A stretch of 64,000 nt of DNA from Fomes fomentarius (Eukaryota > Basidiomycota > Agaricomycetes > Polyporales > Polyporaceae), in contig JABYQN010000001.1 in the NCBI GenBank assembly GCA_022606135.1, forward strand, positions 310,001-374,000, written 5' to 3'. The notes under the pieces were generated by a model. It ran no database searches and had not been told where the DNA came from. It saw nothing but the letters and a program-made list of their open reading frames with translations. This document shows positions 23,765 through 34,739 of the stretch, piece by piece (the stretch's first letter is position 1; every line of letters begins with the position of its first letter). A program made the translations under genes and the position numbers.

Positions 23765-25700
23765 GCTCTGTAGCCCTTGTAAAGAATCTGATATGGGTGA
23801 TAGGACCTGACAGCATAAAGTGAGTAGTCGACTCTCAATTGTATCAGAGAAGTTGTCTCACAGATCCATCTTGACTCGACGTCGACGAGATTTCTTGTGG
23901 GGGAACGTTGGGTAGGGGGTGGATGTGTTGTTGTCGAACCTCCGCAGAGACATTATTGAACGAGGAGTTGGGACCTGGCTGGGTACAGACGTTAGGTTGC
24001 TGATACCACTCAGGTGCAACATATTGCTACGAGTGGCGTCAGAACATCCCGCCTATTACGTCATAAAAATGGACAAAAACTTACTTGATCCCACGACCAA
24101 GAGAACGAGAAGGCAGAGAGGTCATCAGAGGGGCAAGCACTAACTTGTTGACGACGGGAGAAGTCTGGGGCCGGGAAGGGTTCGTCCTGATTCATAAATG
24201 GAAGTCGCGGCGAGCTGCCGGCGGGTGGGAGGTGAGTCCGACTCTGGACGGGAAAGTACTTATATCTAAACGCGCCGCGGCGGGAACGTGGGCCAGCTCT
24301 TTCCGACGAGGCGCAAGGCAGTGAGAGTTATCACGACCACCCACAGCTTCTGTCGAGTTGAAGAGGGCATAGTGAGCGACGTCCGAGCATTGCAATGGGC
24401 TGGTGATCATGGAATTCTGGTGGGAAGAGCCGCCATGCATGATACAGACACGACTGTTGGGGGAGGGCTGACAAGTTTGATGCACATACGACTTCCAGAA
24501 TGAGCACAGCATAGGACTGGCCCCGACATATTCAGCCGTAGATGGGCAATAGAACGAGATATTACGAGATGAAGCCTGGGCGAACGGTGTGCTGGGCTGT
24601 GTGGGAGCGCCTAAGGGCTCGCAGAGAGGCAGTACGGGTGTGAGCGAAGAGTTCCGTCTCGAATTCGACGACGGGACGAGAACGCACCGTGGGCATACCG
24701 TCCGCGCTTTTCGCTGCACACATGTCCGACGGCATCCGTGCTGACATCAGAGCACAGAATTGGAAAGCAGAGCTTGATTTCCAGGAGAGGTCATGAGGCT
24801 GTGACCTTCCCGTACCTCTCCCCGCTATTGAACGCCTGGGCTGCCTTAGCGCCTGGGATTAGACCACAGCCGAGCTCAGATGTTGAGATGGTTCTGCGGG
24901 ACAAGTGCGCAATAGTGTCCGTCTTGTATAGTCTTCCTGGAGCTAGAAGACACCGAGCTCGCTGTGGTCGCAAGGCAAACGCATGTCTACAGACGCGCAC
25001 AATGATAGTGCATCGCAATCGCAGTGTCGGGCATAATTGCCGAGTCTCCGCTGTCATTTCCTGCGTCATACCTGATGCATATGCAGACGGGAGGATGACA
25101 GACAGTCAGACAGTCTACAGCGGAGAAAGCGCGGAGATCAAGGGCGAGTCGCGCAAGTATGCAGTCCTTGAAGTGTTGCAGAGCGCAGAAGTGGTAGTTA
25201 CCTAGCAACTACAAGCCAGATTGAGTGCAACGAATACGCCAAACGGAGGAAACAGTGAAACCTGACTGAAAGGGGAATACCTGTTGGCCGACCCCGAGTC
25301 GGAGTGAGTAGTGGCCTCAGTTCCGTGTGCGCTTCAAGTGACCTAAGTAGTCGTACTTCCGTGAACCATGCCGGCTCAGCGCTCAGTACTCAGTGCACTG
25401 GCATATATCCAGGACAGCTCCATGCCCTGCCAGAGATGATGAGCGGAAAGTCCCAAGTGTGCGTTTACGGAAACCAATTGCACGCTGTACTTACCGATTC
25501 GACAAAGAACCGTCGATAAGTAACAGGGTAACAGGAAGATTAGAGTTGCAGTCCAGTCCAAATCGGAACTAGTGAGCCATAGTAAGGAATTTATTATCAC
25601 CCCACTTTTGGTACCTTCCCCGCGCTTACCGCGACCTCGTCGACCCCGCCAACGACGACGACGACGACTACTTACGACTTGTTCAGGACTGCTCGGAAAC
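23765..25700. other. Long divergent intergenic region
   Basis: About 1.9 kb between the unknown protein and the GH5 gene. Open frames at 24,192-24,719 (minus) and 24,738-25,205 (plus) are long, but they have no recognisable family, introns or plausible composition. I see no supported gene. A long upstream region for one or both divergent genes is possible. Confidence 0.4.
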
Positions 25701-28700
25701 ATGCCTCGTGTACCCTCCGTCTCGCCCGCGACCGGTAGACCCGTTCCGTCTCACTTCATCCATACCACGGACGCACAATTCGTCGACAACGCTGGTCGGA
25801 CGGTCCTTCTCCGAGGCATCAATCTTTCAGGTGCGGACAAGGCCCCTGTCGGTGCGCAGTCGCAAACTCTGGAGGGCTTCTGGGAGGCTGGAGAGAGTGG
25901 TGAGGCGAGCTTCGTTGGACGGCCGTTGAACCTCGACGATGGGTCCGCAGACGTGCATCTCACGCGCCTCAAGGGATGGGGGTTCAATATGCTGCGCTAC
26001 GTCGTCACTTGGGAGTCATTAGAGCATGCAGGACCGTGAGTGTGTTGTTATCTGTACCAGTTGCAGAATCTCATGTGAGAGCAGTGGCAAGTACGACCAC
26101 GAATTCATAGACTATACTATCCGTGTACTACGGAAGTGCAAGGAGTATGGGTTCCGGATATACATGGACCCTCACCAAGACATCGTGAGTGTTCTAACTT
26201 ACTCCTATTCTTCCGTCCTTTGAAGTGTGGTCGGGGAGTGTGGACTCCATGACGTCGTATCCGGAAGTATTGTGCTGGTGGCTCGCTTCTAGGTCCAAAC
26301 AGCCCAGTGCGCGAAAGGATGAACGCGACCTGCTCGATTTCTAGAGAGACAGGTTTTCAAGTCGAGCATTGGTTTCAATATATGCGCAATCATGAGTTCT
26401 TCATCTCTTCTGGACCTTGTCATATCTCCGCTGCCCTTTGCGCCAGTGATATGTACTGCAATGCTGTCTTAATTGTCGAAGGTCTGAGCCGTTTGGATGT
26501 GTTCTCACACGCTTCTCGTAGTGGTCCCGGTTCTCCGGAGGCTCCGGTGCGCCATACTGGACCATCCCCGCATGCGGAATCAACCCCCGCAGCTTCTCCG
26601 CGACACTGGCGGCCATCGTTCACTCTGAGTATCCCATTCCTTCGGAACCATCTCCTGCCGACCTTCCTGCAATGATCTGGAGCACGAACTACGGCCGTCT
26701 AGCGTCCCAGACGCTTTTCACGCTCTTCTTCGCCGGACGAGAGTTCGCGCCCAAGTGCATCATCGACGGGCAGAACATTCAGGAGTATCTTCAGTCGCAC
26801 TACATCGCAGCATTCGCGCAGCTGGCCGAGCGAATACGCGACGCAGGCGACCTCCAAGACGACTGCATAATCGGGTGGGACAGTATGAATGAGCCGTATG
26901 AAGGCTTTTCCGGTTACCCGGACCTGAACACGGTCCCACGAAACAGGGCTCCACACTCAAGAAGGGTCCGTTCCCGTCCCCCGCGCAGTCGCTTCGTCTA
27001 GGTATGGGCAAGGCACAGACCGTTGACAACTGGACGTTCACGTCGATGGGGCCGAAGAAGGACGGGACAGTCACGATCGATCCACAAGGGCGCAAGTTAT
27101 GGTCAGACCCGGCGACCGAGCCAGACGGGCTGCACCGGAAGTGGGGTTGGCGTCGCGATCCCGGCTGGAAACTGGGCACCTGCATATGGGCGCAGCATGG
27201 TGTGTGGGACATCGAGAGCGGTGCTGTGGTAGTGCCCGACTACTTCCGATACCTCGCGAACGGCGAAGAGGTCGACGCCATAGAGAACTTCTGGAGACCG
27301 CACTGGCAGGACTTCGCGACCCGTATCCGCGAGCTCCATCCTGAAGCGATCCTCTTCGTCGCTCCTCCCGTATTTGCTCCTCCGCCGCAAATAGACGAGC
27401 GGTACCTGAAGGGCCGGTGCTGCCTGTCGACGCACTACTACGACGGTCTAACACTCGTCACGCGTCATTGGAACTGGTTCAATGCAGACGCTCTCGGTCT
27501 CATCCGAGGAAAGTATTCGTCGACCTTACAAGCAGTTCGGGTCGGAGAGAGTGCAATACGCAAGTCGCTCCAGGATCAGCTTGGGTATTTGAAAGACGAC
27601 GCGAAGATCCTCGGCGCATACCCGACGATTATCGGCGAGATCGGCATTCCGTACGACATGGACGGGAAGAAGGCGTATGGGTATACGGACGGCGGGAAAT
27701 ACAAGGGCGACTACTCGAGTCAGCAGAAAGCCCTTGACGCGAGTATGAACGCTGCAGACGGGCAGAACGCCCTCAACTACACGCTTTGGAACTATTGCCC
27801 GGATAACTCGCACGAGTGGGGCGACGGGTGGAACCTGGAGGACTTGAGCGTCTGGAGCCAAGACGACCTCAAGCCGCGGTCGCAGTTCAGGATGGGTGTA
27901 GACGATTCGTCTTCTGCTGTCCTCCTGAAGAAGGGCGAGGTGACCATCACTCAGTCCGCAGCTGCGTCGAGCGTATCGCTTGTGACTCTCACACCTGGCG
28001 TCGAGAGACCATCCGACGGAGACACCGTCGTGTCGGCGCAGACGCCCTCGCTCTCACCCTCAGACTGGGACAACGTCTACGATTTCCTCACGGACGGCGC
28101 GCGAGCTGTAAAGGCGTTCTGTCGGCCATTCCCAACCGCCATCGTCGGCGTCCCCGTCGATATCCAGTTCGACATCGCGAAGGCCACTTTCAAGCTCACG
28201 GTGCGCGTGAGCCCAGAGGACGAGCCACGGAGCGAGCGTCTCGGATTTCCCTCTCCAGATTCGGAGAGCCCGGACGAGGCAGAGCTGCCCACCGAGGTGT
28301 ACGTGCCGTTGGTGCACTATGCCAGCGACAAGCTACTCTCGGACGTCGTCCAGCAGCTTCCGTCGCCCGTCTCTGGATCAGCAACGCCCGCCGCGCTGCG
28401 CAAATCCTCCGACGACCTCCTCTTGCGGTTCCCCACCGACCTTGCCGCCGATCCCCTCCGTCTTTCCTCGTTAGGCTCATCGCTGCTTTCTCTCGACGTC
28501 GAGGTTTCCGAGGGTCGGTGGAGCGTCTCGGGCCAGACACTGAAGTGGTGGTATCCCGTCCCTTCGAGTGGGCCCGCGCGTGAGTACACATTAACGATCA
28601 AGCGCGCGGGAGGGGTCATCAAGACAGCCGAGCAGGCATCGAGCTCGTCTTGCCCGTCATCGCTGTGGAGCTGCCTCGACGGATGCTGCAGTATCATGTA

Positions 28701-28701
28701 G
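25701..28701 (+). CDS. GH5 glucosylceramidase / sterylglucosidase (EGCrP/Egh1 type), apparent frameshift
   Basis: Glycoside hydrolase family 5 enzyme of the fungal EGCrP/Egh1 group, which removes glucose from glucosylceramide or steryl glucosides. Visible parts are [38 protein letters not shown], the acid/base Glu in [10 protein letters not shown] and the nucleophile Glu in [13 protein letters not shown], then [20 protein letters not shown] and a beta-rich C-terminal domain. Between the NEP motif and KQGSTLKKG the frame changes by one base in a CCC run at 26,935-26,937, with no intron to explain it. This is a real disabling change or a sequence error. The second intron (about 26,185-26,519) is unusually long. 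The protein ends GCCSIM, a CaaX-like motif. Glucosylceramide and sterol glucoside specificities cannot be separated here. Confidence 0.85.
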
Positions 28702-30239
28702 ACGCTCGTCGACCTACACGTTGTTGTCGAGATTCTTTTCATGACGGTTGGCCGTTGTGACATTGTTTTCTTGCAGATAGGATGGGACTTTATACAGACA
28801 GACATGCACGATTGTACTATAGACACACGCTCTCTGGGAATGCTTCACGACATGGCCTTGTTTAGTGTGTGCCCGAGCACCCTGAGTGGGCCCGGAAGGA
28901 ACATGATTCCCCTCTCATGGTCTTCTCAGACTTGGTCTTCGGTGGACTTGCAAGAAGTGCCCCGTTATCGGATGTCTCGAATACCGGATCTTACAGTACT
29001 CGTGGTCATCGTATCGGAGTCGTGCCAGGTTCGGCGGCCGTAGCATCTGTCACAGATAAAGACATCTGATCGTACTTCCGTTCTTCAAGTCATAGCCCAA
29101 GTCGGAAGTGCCATGGCCCTCAGGCTGTTTCCCGAACAGTGGTCGTCGTCGTTGGAATGAAGTTTTACTGTGTCTCCTCCGATTTCCAGGACGTTTGACC
29201 AATCGTCGCGGTGTGCATGGTTGAGATCCCCTACTGCTGTTTGCACCTGTATGTCTGTTGACTCTGCATTCGGGCGTCACGGTACGTGTTCATGATCCTA
29301 CACCGTTCGGAATCGCGCGCGTACGCGATCGTATGACTGACATATCCGAGTCGTGACATACCAGCCGTACACTGCATAGTAGGACTGTATCGCCGTTCAT
29401 GGTCAGTGTGCTGAAAAACGTTTGCGCAACTATCCTGCGTTGTAGGGTGATGTTTCACGCTTCCGACTCAGGCTGACCAGCAAAGCCTCAGGCTGCTCCT
29501 TCATCCTCAACCTCAAGTTGAACCTTGTGCTATCCTGTCCTGTGGGTTCTGCCATGAGGCCTCTTCGTGAGCAACCGAACAGAACATCATTTATGTGTTT
29601 GTGGATTGACAGACTCTCACGGCAACATGGCAGATTTGCTCCAAGCTCGGCCTCTCCGGCTCAATTCGAACCTTCGTTGGAGTCGACAGCACTCAAGTGT
29701 GGCAAGGCTGTCCATGTCCAAGGGTAGTCACGCTTATGACAGTCTGGTATTCTGCTGAGTTCACTCGATTTGCATTGGCATTATCGTGGTCACTCCGGGT
29801 CCCTTCATGATCATTGATCCGATTACTTGCAATTGAATGTGCTACAGAGCTACAGATAGTGGTACCCCTTCAAAGGCATTGAATTCGGTGCAAGCTCGCG
29901 GACTCATGATGTACCATTCACGTTGTACTCGTGCGCGGTCCTCTCACCGGTGTCGTCGGGTGGAAGCAAGAATCAAGTCACAAGTATTGATAGAAGAAGC
30001 ATAGCCTGCCTGTATAGCTGTGCTCTCAACTCTAGCACCGGATGGTGGTGAGAATGATGTATTATTATCGCTACGTCCCTGTCCCACCGCTGTCTATTAC
30101 CATGGTACCTTGCATGCTTGACATACAGTAACTGACGCGCCGTTTCCATCCCCGCAAATCCATATGCATGCGTCAAAGGATATGCGGGAACAAGCGCGAA
30201 GGAACCGTCAGAGTCGAAGTGCACGTACGCTCTGGACAT
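28702..30239. other. Intergenic, inner side of right arm
   Basis: About 1.5 kb with no gene seen. Several short overlapping open frames have no family signal. It contains the transition from single-copy spacer to right arm, at about 30.2 kb. Confidence 0.4.
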
Positions 30240-30243
30240 TCCG

Positions 30244-30253
30244 CCTATATAAC
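30244..30253 (+). promoter_or_regulatory. TATA box of HsbA (right)
   Basis: CCTATATAAC, about 140 bases before the ATG at 30,393. Confidence 0.5.
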
Positions 30254-30392
30254 ACCGCACCCAGAGTCAGCAAGGCTCCAAGTCCCACTTTTCTTCCTCT
30301 TTCTTCCTTCAACCGACCCCTCTAGCCTGGCGCTGTCTTTTCCGTTCAAACACTAGCCTTTCACTCTCCTTCGTTGCTTGCACCTTCCAGTC

Positions 30393-31045
30393 ATGATGTT
30401 CCGCTTCATCAACTTCATTACACTCCTCTTCCTCCTCGCGGGCTCTGGCATCTATGCTGGTGAGTAGCCTCCTCTATATCTATCCCCTCACGACGCACGG
30501 CACGTACCTACCTCCGCCTCTTCAGTACCCACCAAGGAGATCGCGGCGCGCCAGATCGGTAACTTGCAATGCAACATCGACCGCCTCAAGATCGTCGCCA
30601 CGCTCGCGAAAATGCAGGGCACACTGGCGAGCATTGCCAGTGGCGGGTACGTCGCCCCAGTATGCATCCTATCACTCTACCTCATAACCAACACCTTCTT
30701 CCTGGTACGCCCCGCACAGTGACCCTACCGCCGCCGCCAGTATCAAGCCCGTGCAGGACAATGTCTCAGGCGCACAAGCCGCGATCGGCGTCATCGCGAA
30801 GGCTCTCCTGACCGGCCAGAAAGCGCCGGCCGAGGCGCGCGACCAGGTCCAAGACAACTTGGTCGCTGCTGGAACGACGCTTGGTAGCATCACCTCGTAC
30901 GTCGAGCTTCGATTTGCGCGAAAGGCACTGCTGACCACGATTGGACAGGACCGACGAGGATGTTAGTGCGAAGCTCCAGAAGGCCACCACGCAGCTGAGC
31001 GACGCCGCCAGTGCTGGTGAGGGCGTTGTCGCCAATTGCAAGTGA
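30393..31045 (+). CDS. HsbA-type secreted surface-binding protein, right copy
   Basis: Partner of 15,829-16,517. The first exon encodes a hydrophobic signal peptide starting MMFRFINFITLLFLLAG. The mature sequence starts VPTKEIAARQIGNLQC, continues with DRLKIVATLAKMQGTL, then AAIGVIAKALLTGQKAPAEA, and ends AASAGEGVVANCK. It has four exons at the same intron positions as the left copy. No damage seen. The expected product is a secreted cell-surface or hydrophobin-like helper protein of about 165 aa with two conserved cysteines. The first exon and promoter are much more diverged from the left copy than the rest, whereas the C-terminal exons are almost the same. Confidence 0.82.
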
Positions 31046-31421
31046 AGCACAGCAGGCCTTTGCCTTTGTTGGGCGCGGTTATCTTTGGGATGGGTTCCTC
31101 TCGAGTGAGCGAGCGTGATCGGTTCATGGACTGGACTTGTACTTGGACCCTGGTACCTTGAATGTATCGCTTCGTGCTGTTGCGTGAGGACACAAATGTG
31201 GATGGCTCATTCGCGATATGCGCTCGAACGAGACAGCTTGCATTCGGACTTCGTAGTCTGCGCGATCTTCATTGTGATCGTCGTGGATCGCCCTAGTTGT
31301 TGAACATATCATCAAGATTCCATACAAGCTGACAAGTACTAGGTTCTACGTCAGCTGCAGTACCACAGATCATCCAGTGCATTCAAGAGCACTTCAACGC
31401 ACCTCAATCTCATATCCTCCA

Positions 31422-31700
31422 TCACAACTCGTCCCCACCCCTCTTTGCCCTTATCTTCGGGATTTCTTGCACGTCAATTCTCAAAACTCCCTGCAGCGCA
31501 TTCAAGGAGTCCAGGACCTCGCGCTGCGCATGTGCCCAGCTATCTCGAGGGACGCCGAGCAATTGTACATCCTGTAGCTCGCCAACGCGCCCGAGACGGG
31601 TGATGAGCGGGTGGACAACAAGTCCGTCCGGGTCGGTATACAGTTCGGATGTCGGCGAGAGCGTCACAGCTAAGAAAACATTGTCGGTGTCGGTGGCCAT
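31422..31700 (-). CDS. 92-aa hypothetical protein
   Basis: Single-exon ORF with ATG at 31700 in a favourable context (ACCATGG). The protein starts MATDTDNVFLAVTLSPTSE, continues VVHPLITRLGRVGELQDVQL, and ends with a basic tail (KIRAKRGGDEL). Composition and the regular hydrophobic pattern look like a folded small protein, and I have a vague memory of similar hypothetical proteins in mushrooms, but I cannot name a family. It has no signal peptide or membrane segment. It converges with the right HsbA gene. The left arm has no equivalent. Confidence 0.5.
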   Translation of the reverse strand: MATDTDNVFLAVTLSPTSELYTDPDGLVVHPLITRLGRVGELQDVQLLGVPRDSWAHAQREVLDSLNALQGVLRIDVQEIPKIRAKRGGDEL

Positions 31701-32250
31701 GGTGATGATGGTGCTCGCAAGAAGTCGAAAGACGAGATCACCTCATGGTCGCAATATCGGACCGGAGCTCCGACCATAGCCGGCCGGGGTCGGAAAACCA
31801 TAACTTTTTGCTCACACTGTGAGGCCCCATAAACTTCGAGGAGGGGATGATGTCCACGTGAATTATTATAATATGTGCAGCAGTCCTATGTCGGTGGAGG
31901 CATGTCAATGCTACACCTGACATCGTAAGAATCTCAGTAACTAGGGCCGTAGCACTCTGCCAGTATGAGTTTCGAAAAGCAAAGTGCGTGACTATTACTC
32001 CTAGTAAAGCACCCTTGAAGAGCCACGTATGCTATCAGAAGGGCCTTCAGAGCCTCAAATGTTCTCAAAACTCTTCTGATCAGTACAACAATCTTTAGTA
32101 GTGGCACAACTGAGCTCACCGGCACCGAACAAAAGACAACCTTCACCGACCCAGCAGATATCAAAGCACTCCCGTCTCAAGCACCGATCATGCAGGGAAA
32201 AATAGAGACCGTCAAAATTAGAGAGCAGAGGACTTGTTAGTAGGGGGGAG
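31701..32250. other. Right-arm-specific intergenic region
   Basis: No gene seen. The sequence is not shared with the left arm. It lies immediately before a small foldback element. Confidence 0.35.
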
Positions 32251-32269
32251 GACTTGTTAGTAGGGGGGG
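32231..32269. repeat. Tandem direct repeat, two 20-base units
   Basis: GACTTGTTAGTAGGGGGGAG occurs twice head to tail (32,231-32,250 and 32,251-32,269, the second with one change near its end). The second unit overlaps the left end of the foldback element. Confidence 0.75.
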
Positions 32270-32436
32270 AGACCTCCGCGCCCGACCTTCTGCCAGTGAA
32301 TAGAGAAGGGGCGCCTGTACCCTCCCGACGGTCTCCAGAGCCGCCCGTGACATTGCACCTCGGCAACACCCGTAACAAGCGAGCTCCTCCAGTGCGCGCT
32401 TGCGCGGAGGTCTCAACTTTGAGCCCCCCTACTAAG
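32251..32436. mobile_element. MITE-like foldback element with terminal inverted repeats
   Basis: The left end contains TTAGTAGGGGGG (32,257-32,268) followed by GAGACCTCCGCGC (32,269-32,281). The right end contains their reverse complements at 32,424-32,435 and 32,402-32,414, with about ten extra bases between. The element is about 185 bases and has no coding capacity. No clear target-site duplication is visible. It sits about 430 bases before the right aldo-keto reductase and is absent from the left arm. The size and ends fit a non-autonomous DNA transposon, but a single copy proves little. Confidence 0.4.
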
Positions 32437-32747
32437 TGTGTGTTGTGTATCTGACAGGATTAGATTGCACAATTCAAGAGGGGCGACTCTCACTGGGCTC
32501 CTATGTACTCGTCGACAACTTGGTCTACCTTGACGTTAAAACTCGCACCGGAACACCAGGCCATGCGATCTCTCCGATCGGCGATTGGTGGGAGGAAAAC
32601 TAGTGCTTTCATGACTGCGAGTTATACTGATAAAGCTGATAAACCAACGGAGCCACGCAACTCATGCACCCTGTCCTCGGACTCACAGTGGGTACTAGGT
32701 AGGGATCTGCAATTCAACCGAGTCACGCGCGCTTCCCCATGACGGTG

Positions 32748-32757
32748 TATATAAAGG
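32748..32757 (+). promoter_or_regulatory. TATA box of aldo-keto reductase (right)
   Basis: TATATAAAGG, about 110 bases before the ATG at 32,864. It is conserved in the left copy together with surrounding sequence. Confidence 0.55.
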
Positions 32758-32863
32758 CGGCCTCCCATAACTATGGAAGATGTCGCCGCTCTATTCTGTC
32801 CTGCCAGCAGCGTAATTAGCTTTGTCATCATCTGCACATCACTGCGCAGCACTCCGAACAACT

Positions 32864-34693
32864 ATGACGCCGAACAAAATGTCTTATGGTACGCTTACGC
32901 CGCCGAGCTCCCATTATACTATTTTATCGCGCTGCACAGTACTATGAGCTGATTGATCCATTTTTCACGCCATAGTTCGCCTCGGAAACTCGGGCTTGAA
33001 GGTCTCAAGGATCATCCTTGGATGTATGTCCTACGGCAGCTCGTCCTGGGCGGATTGGGTTATCGACGATCAAGAGGAGGCGATCAATCATATCAAATAT
33101 GCGTACGTACCAGCCCCACAAACCCCCTTGCGAACTTCGAAGGATTACCGAAGACCTAACCTTCCTTTTTGTCTCTAGCTACGAACATGGTATCCAGACG
33201 TTCGACACCGCAAACGTGAGCTCAAGCTTGGTCACGTAGAGACAGGAGCTCACGATAATATCACAGATCTACTCGAACGGTCTCTCTGAGGTCATCCTCG
33301 GGAAAGCAATCAAACAGCTCAACCTTCCGCGTGAAGAGCTTGTTATCATGACCAAGGCAAGTCCGTCCCGCTAGTATACTGGTCGCAAAGGGAATCTAAT
33401 CTAGGACTCATGCCCGCTCAACATGATAGCTGTACAGTCCCGTTCCGCCCGACCCATCAACTGGCAACCTCGTTGCCCTGGGGAAGAAACCGGAGGATGT
33501 GGGGATCATCAACCAGCACGGGCTCAATCGCAAGGTACGCAGTGGCTGTCACGATAATGACATCTCGTACCCTTGCCAAAGTCTCATACACCACTCTGGC
33601 TGATCTGTTTTTGTCAGCATATCTTTGACTCTGTGAAAGCGAGTCTGAAGCGCCTCCAGCTGGATTACATCGACGTACTTCAATGTGTGTGATCACCTCT
33701 CTTTTTTCGATCAATCAATCGCTGATGAGGATCTCAGGCCATCGCTTCGACTACACTACTCCCATCGAGGAAACGGTGTGTAGTGCTGGGATTTGCTCAC
33801 TCAGCGCATAGCTGATGCGCTGTCTGGCTCACAGATGCGAGCTCTCCATGACGTCGTCCAAGCAGGGTACGTCCGCTACATCGGCATGAGCTCATGCTAC
33901 GCCTACCAGTGTATGTATCGCCTGTCACCTCGTTGCTTTTCATCGCCACTGAGCAACCTGCCCCTCAGTCCACCAGATGCAAAGTCAGTATTCGAAAGCT
34001 TCCGCTGGAAGCGGTATGAGAGCTCACCCTCTGCTACAGACTATGCGATCACCCACAATTTGACACCCTTCATCTCGATGCAGAACCAATACAGCCTTGC
34101 GTACCGCGAGGAAGAGCGGGAGATGTTCCCGACGCTGAAGCTGTTTGGTGTCGGCTCCATCCCCTGGTCGCCGCTCGCTCGTGGGCTCCTCACCAGACCG
34201 CTAGATGCGGAGTCGAGGAGAGGGAATACCGACTGGTGAGTCAGCCATGAACCTTTGTTCTCCTTCATGGAGTTTGCTCAAAAATGCCGTTTTCGCGACT
34301 TGTAGGGTTATCGGAAGATATAAGAACGAATCCACTGCCTCCATCGTTTCTCGGTGAGCTGCCTACCATCTGTACCCACAGCGTCAGCTGATGTGGTGCT
34401 GTCCGATCTCTGCAGAGTGGAAGAATTGGCCAAACGCAAGGGCGTGAACATGGCACAGGTCGCTCTCGCCTGGGTTCTCTCGAAGCCGCATGTCACCGCG
34501 CCAATCATTGGCACGACGAGTCTTTCCCACCTGGAGAACATCCTCGGTACGTAACTATCTGCGCGATGATTAAAGGCGGTGGTGCTCACTTACTCGTGTC
34601 CCTGAAGGAGGTCTGGACGTGCAGCTATCGGAGGAAGAGATCAAGTATCTAGAAGAGCCGTACCAGCCAGTCCCCGTTATCGGGCCCGTTTGA
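32864..34693 (+). CDS. Aldo-keto reductase, right copy
   Basis: Partner of 9,889-11,704 and apparently intact. It reads MTPNKMSY, an intron, then VRLGNSGLKVSRIILGCMSY; catalytic residues are in TFDTAN (Asp), YSNG (Tyr), IMTK (Lys) and CHRFDY (His). Later come YVRYIGMSSCYAYQ, FHQMQNYAITHNLTPFISMQ, SLAYREEEREMFPTLKLFG and ALAWVLSKPHVTAPIIGTT. It ends EEPYQPVPVIGPV. Differences from the left copy are a few substitutions and a short indel (GNLVALGKK here against INLVTSGKK). The intron after IMTK has a GC donor. The short exon encoding FHQMQ is recovered only with two small flanking introns. An NAD(P)H-dependent cytosolic reductase is expected; the substrate is unknown. Confidence 0.85.
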
Positions 34694-34739
34694 TTGTATC
34701 GCAGTCGCAGAGTAGTACGCATTCACGAATTCTGATCCG

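Noticed and set aside
24192..25205. Two long open frames (175 and 155 codons) in the gap before the GH5 gene
   Set aside because: No recognisable family, odd composition, no paired splice sites, and they are neighbours on opposite strands in GC-rich DNA.
27816..28591. 255-codon plus frame and minus frames inside the GH5 gene
   Set aside because: They are shadows of the GH5 C-terminal coding region, whose own frame carries the family motifs.
32055..32378. 107-codon minus frame over the foldback element
   Set aside because: It spans the tandem repeat and inverted ends and has no protein-like features.
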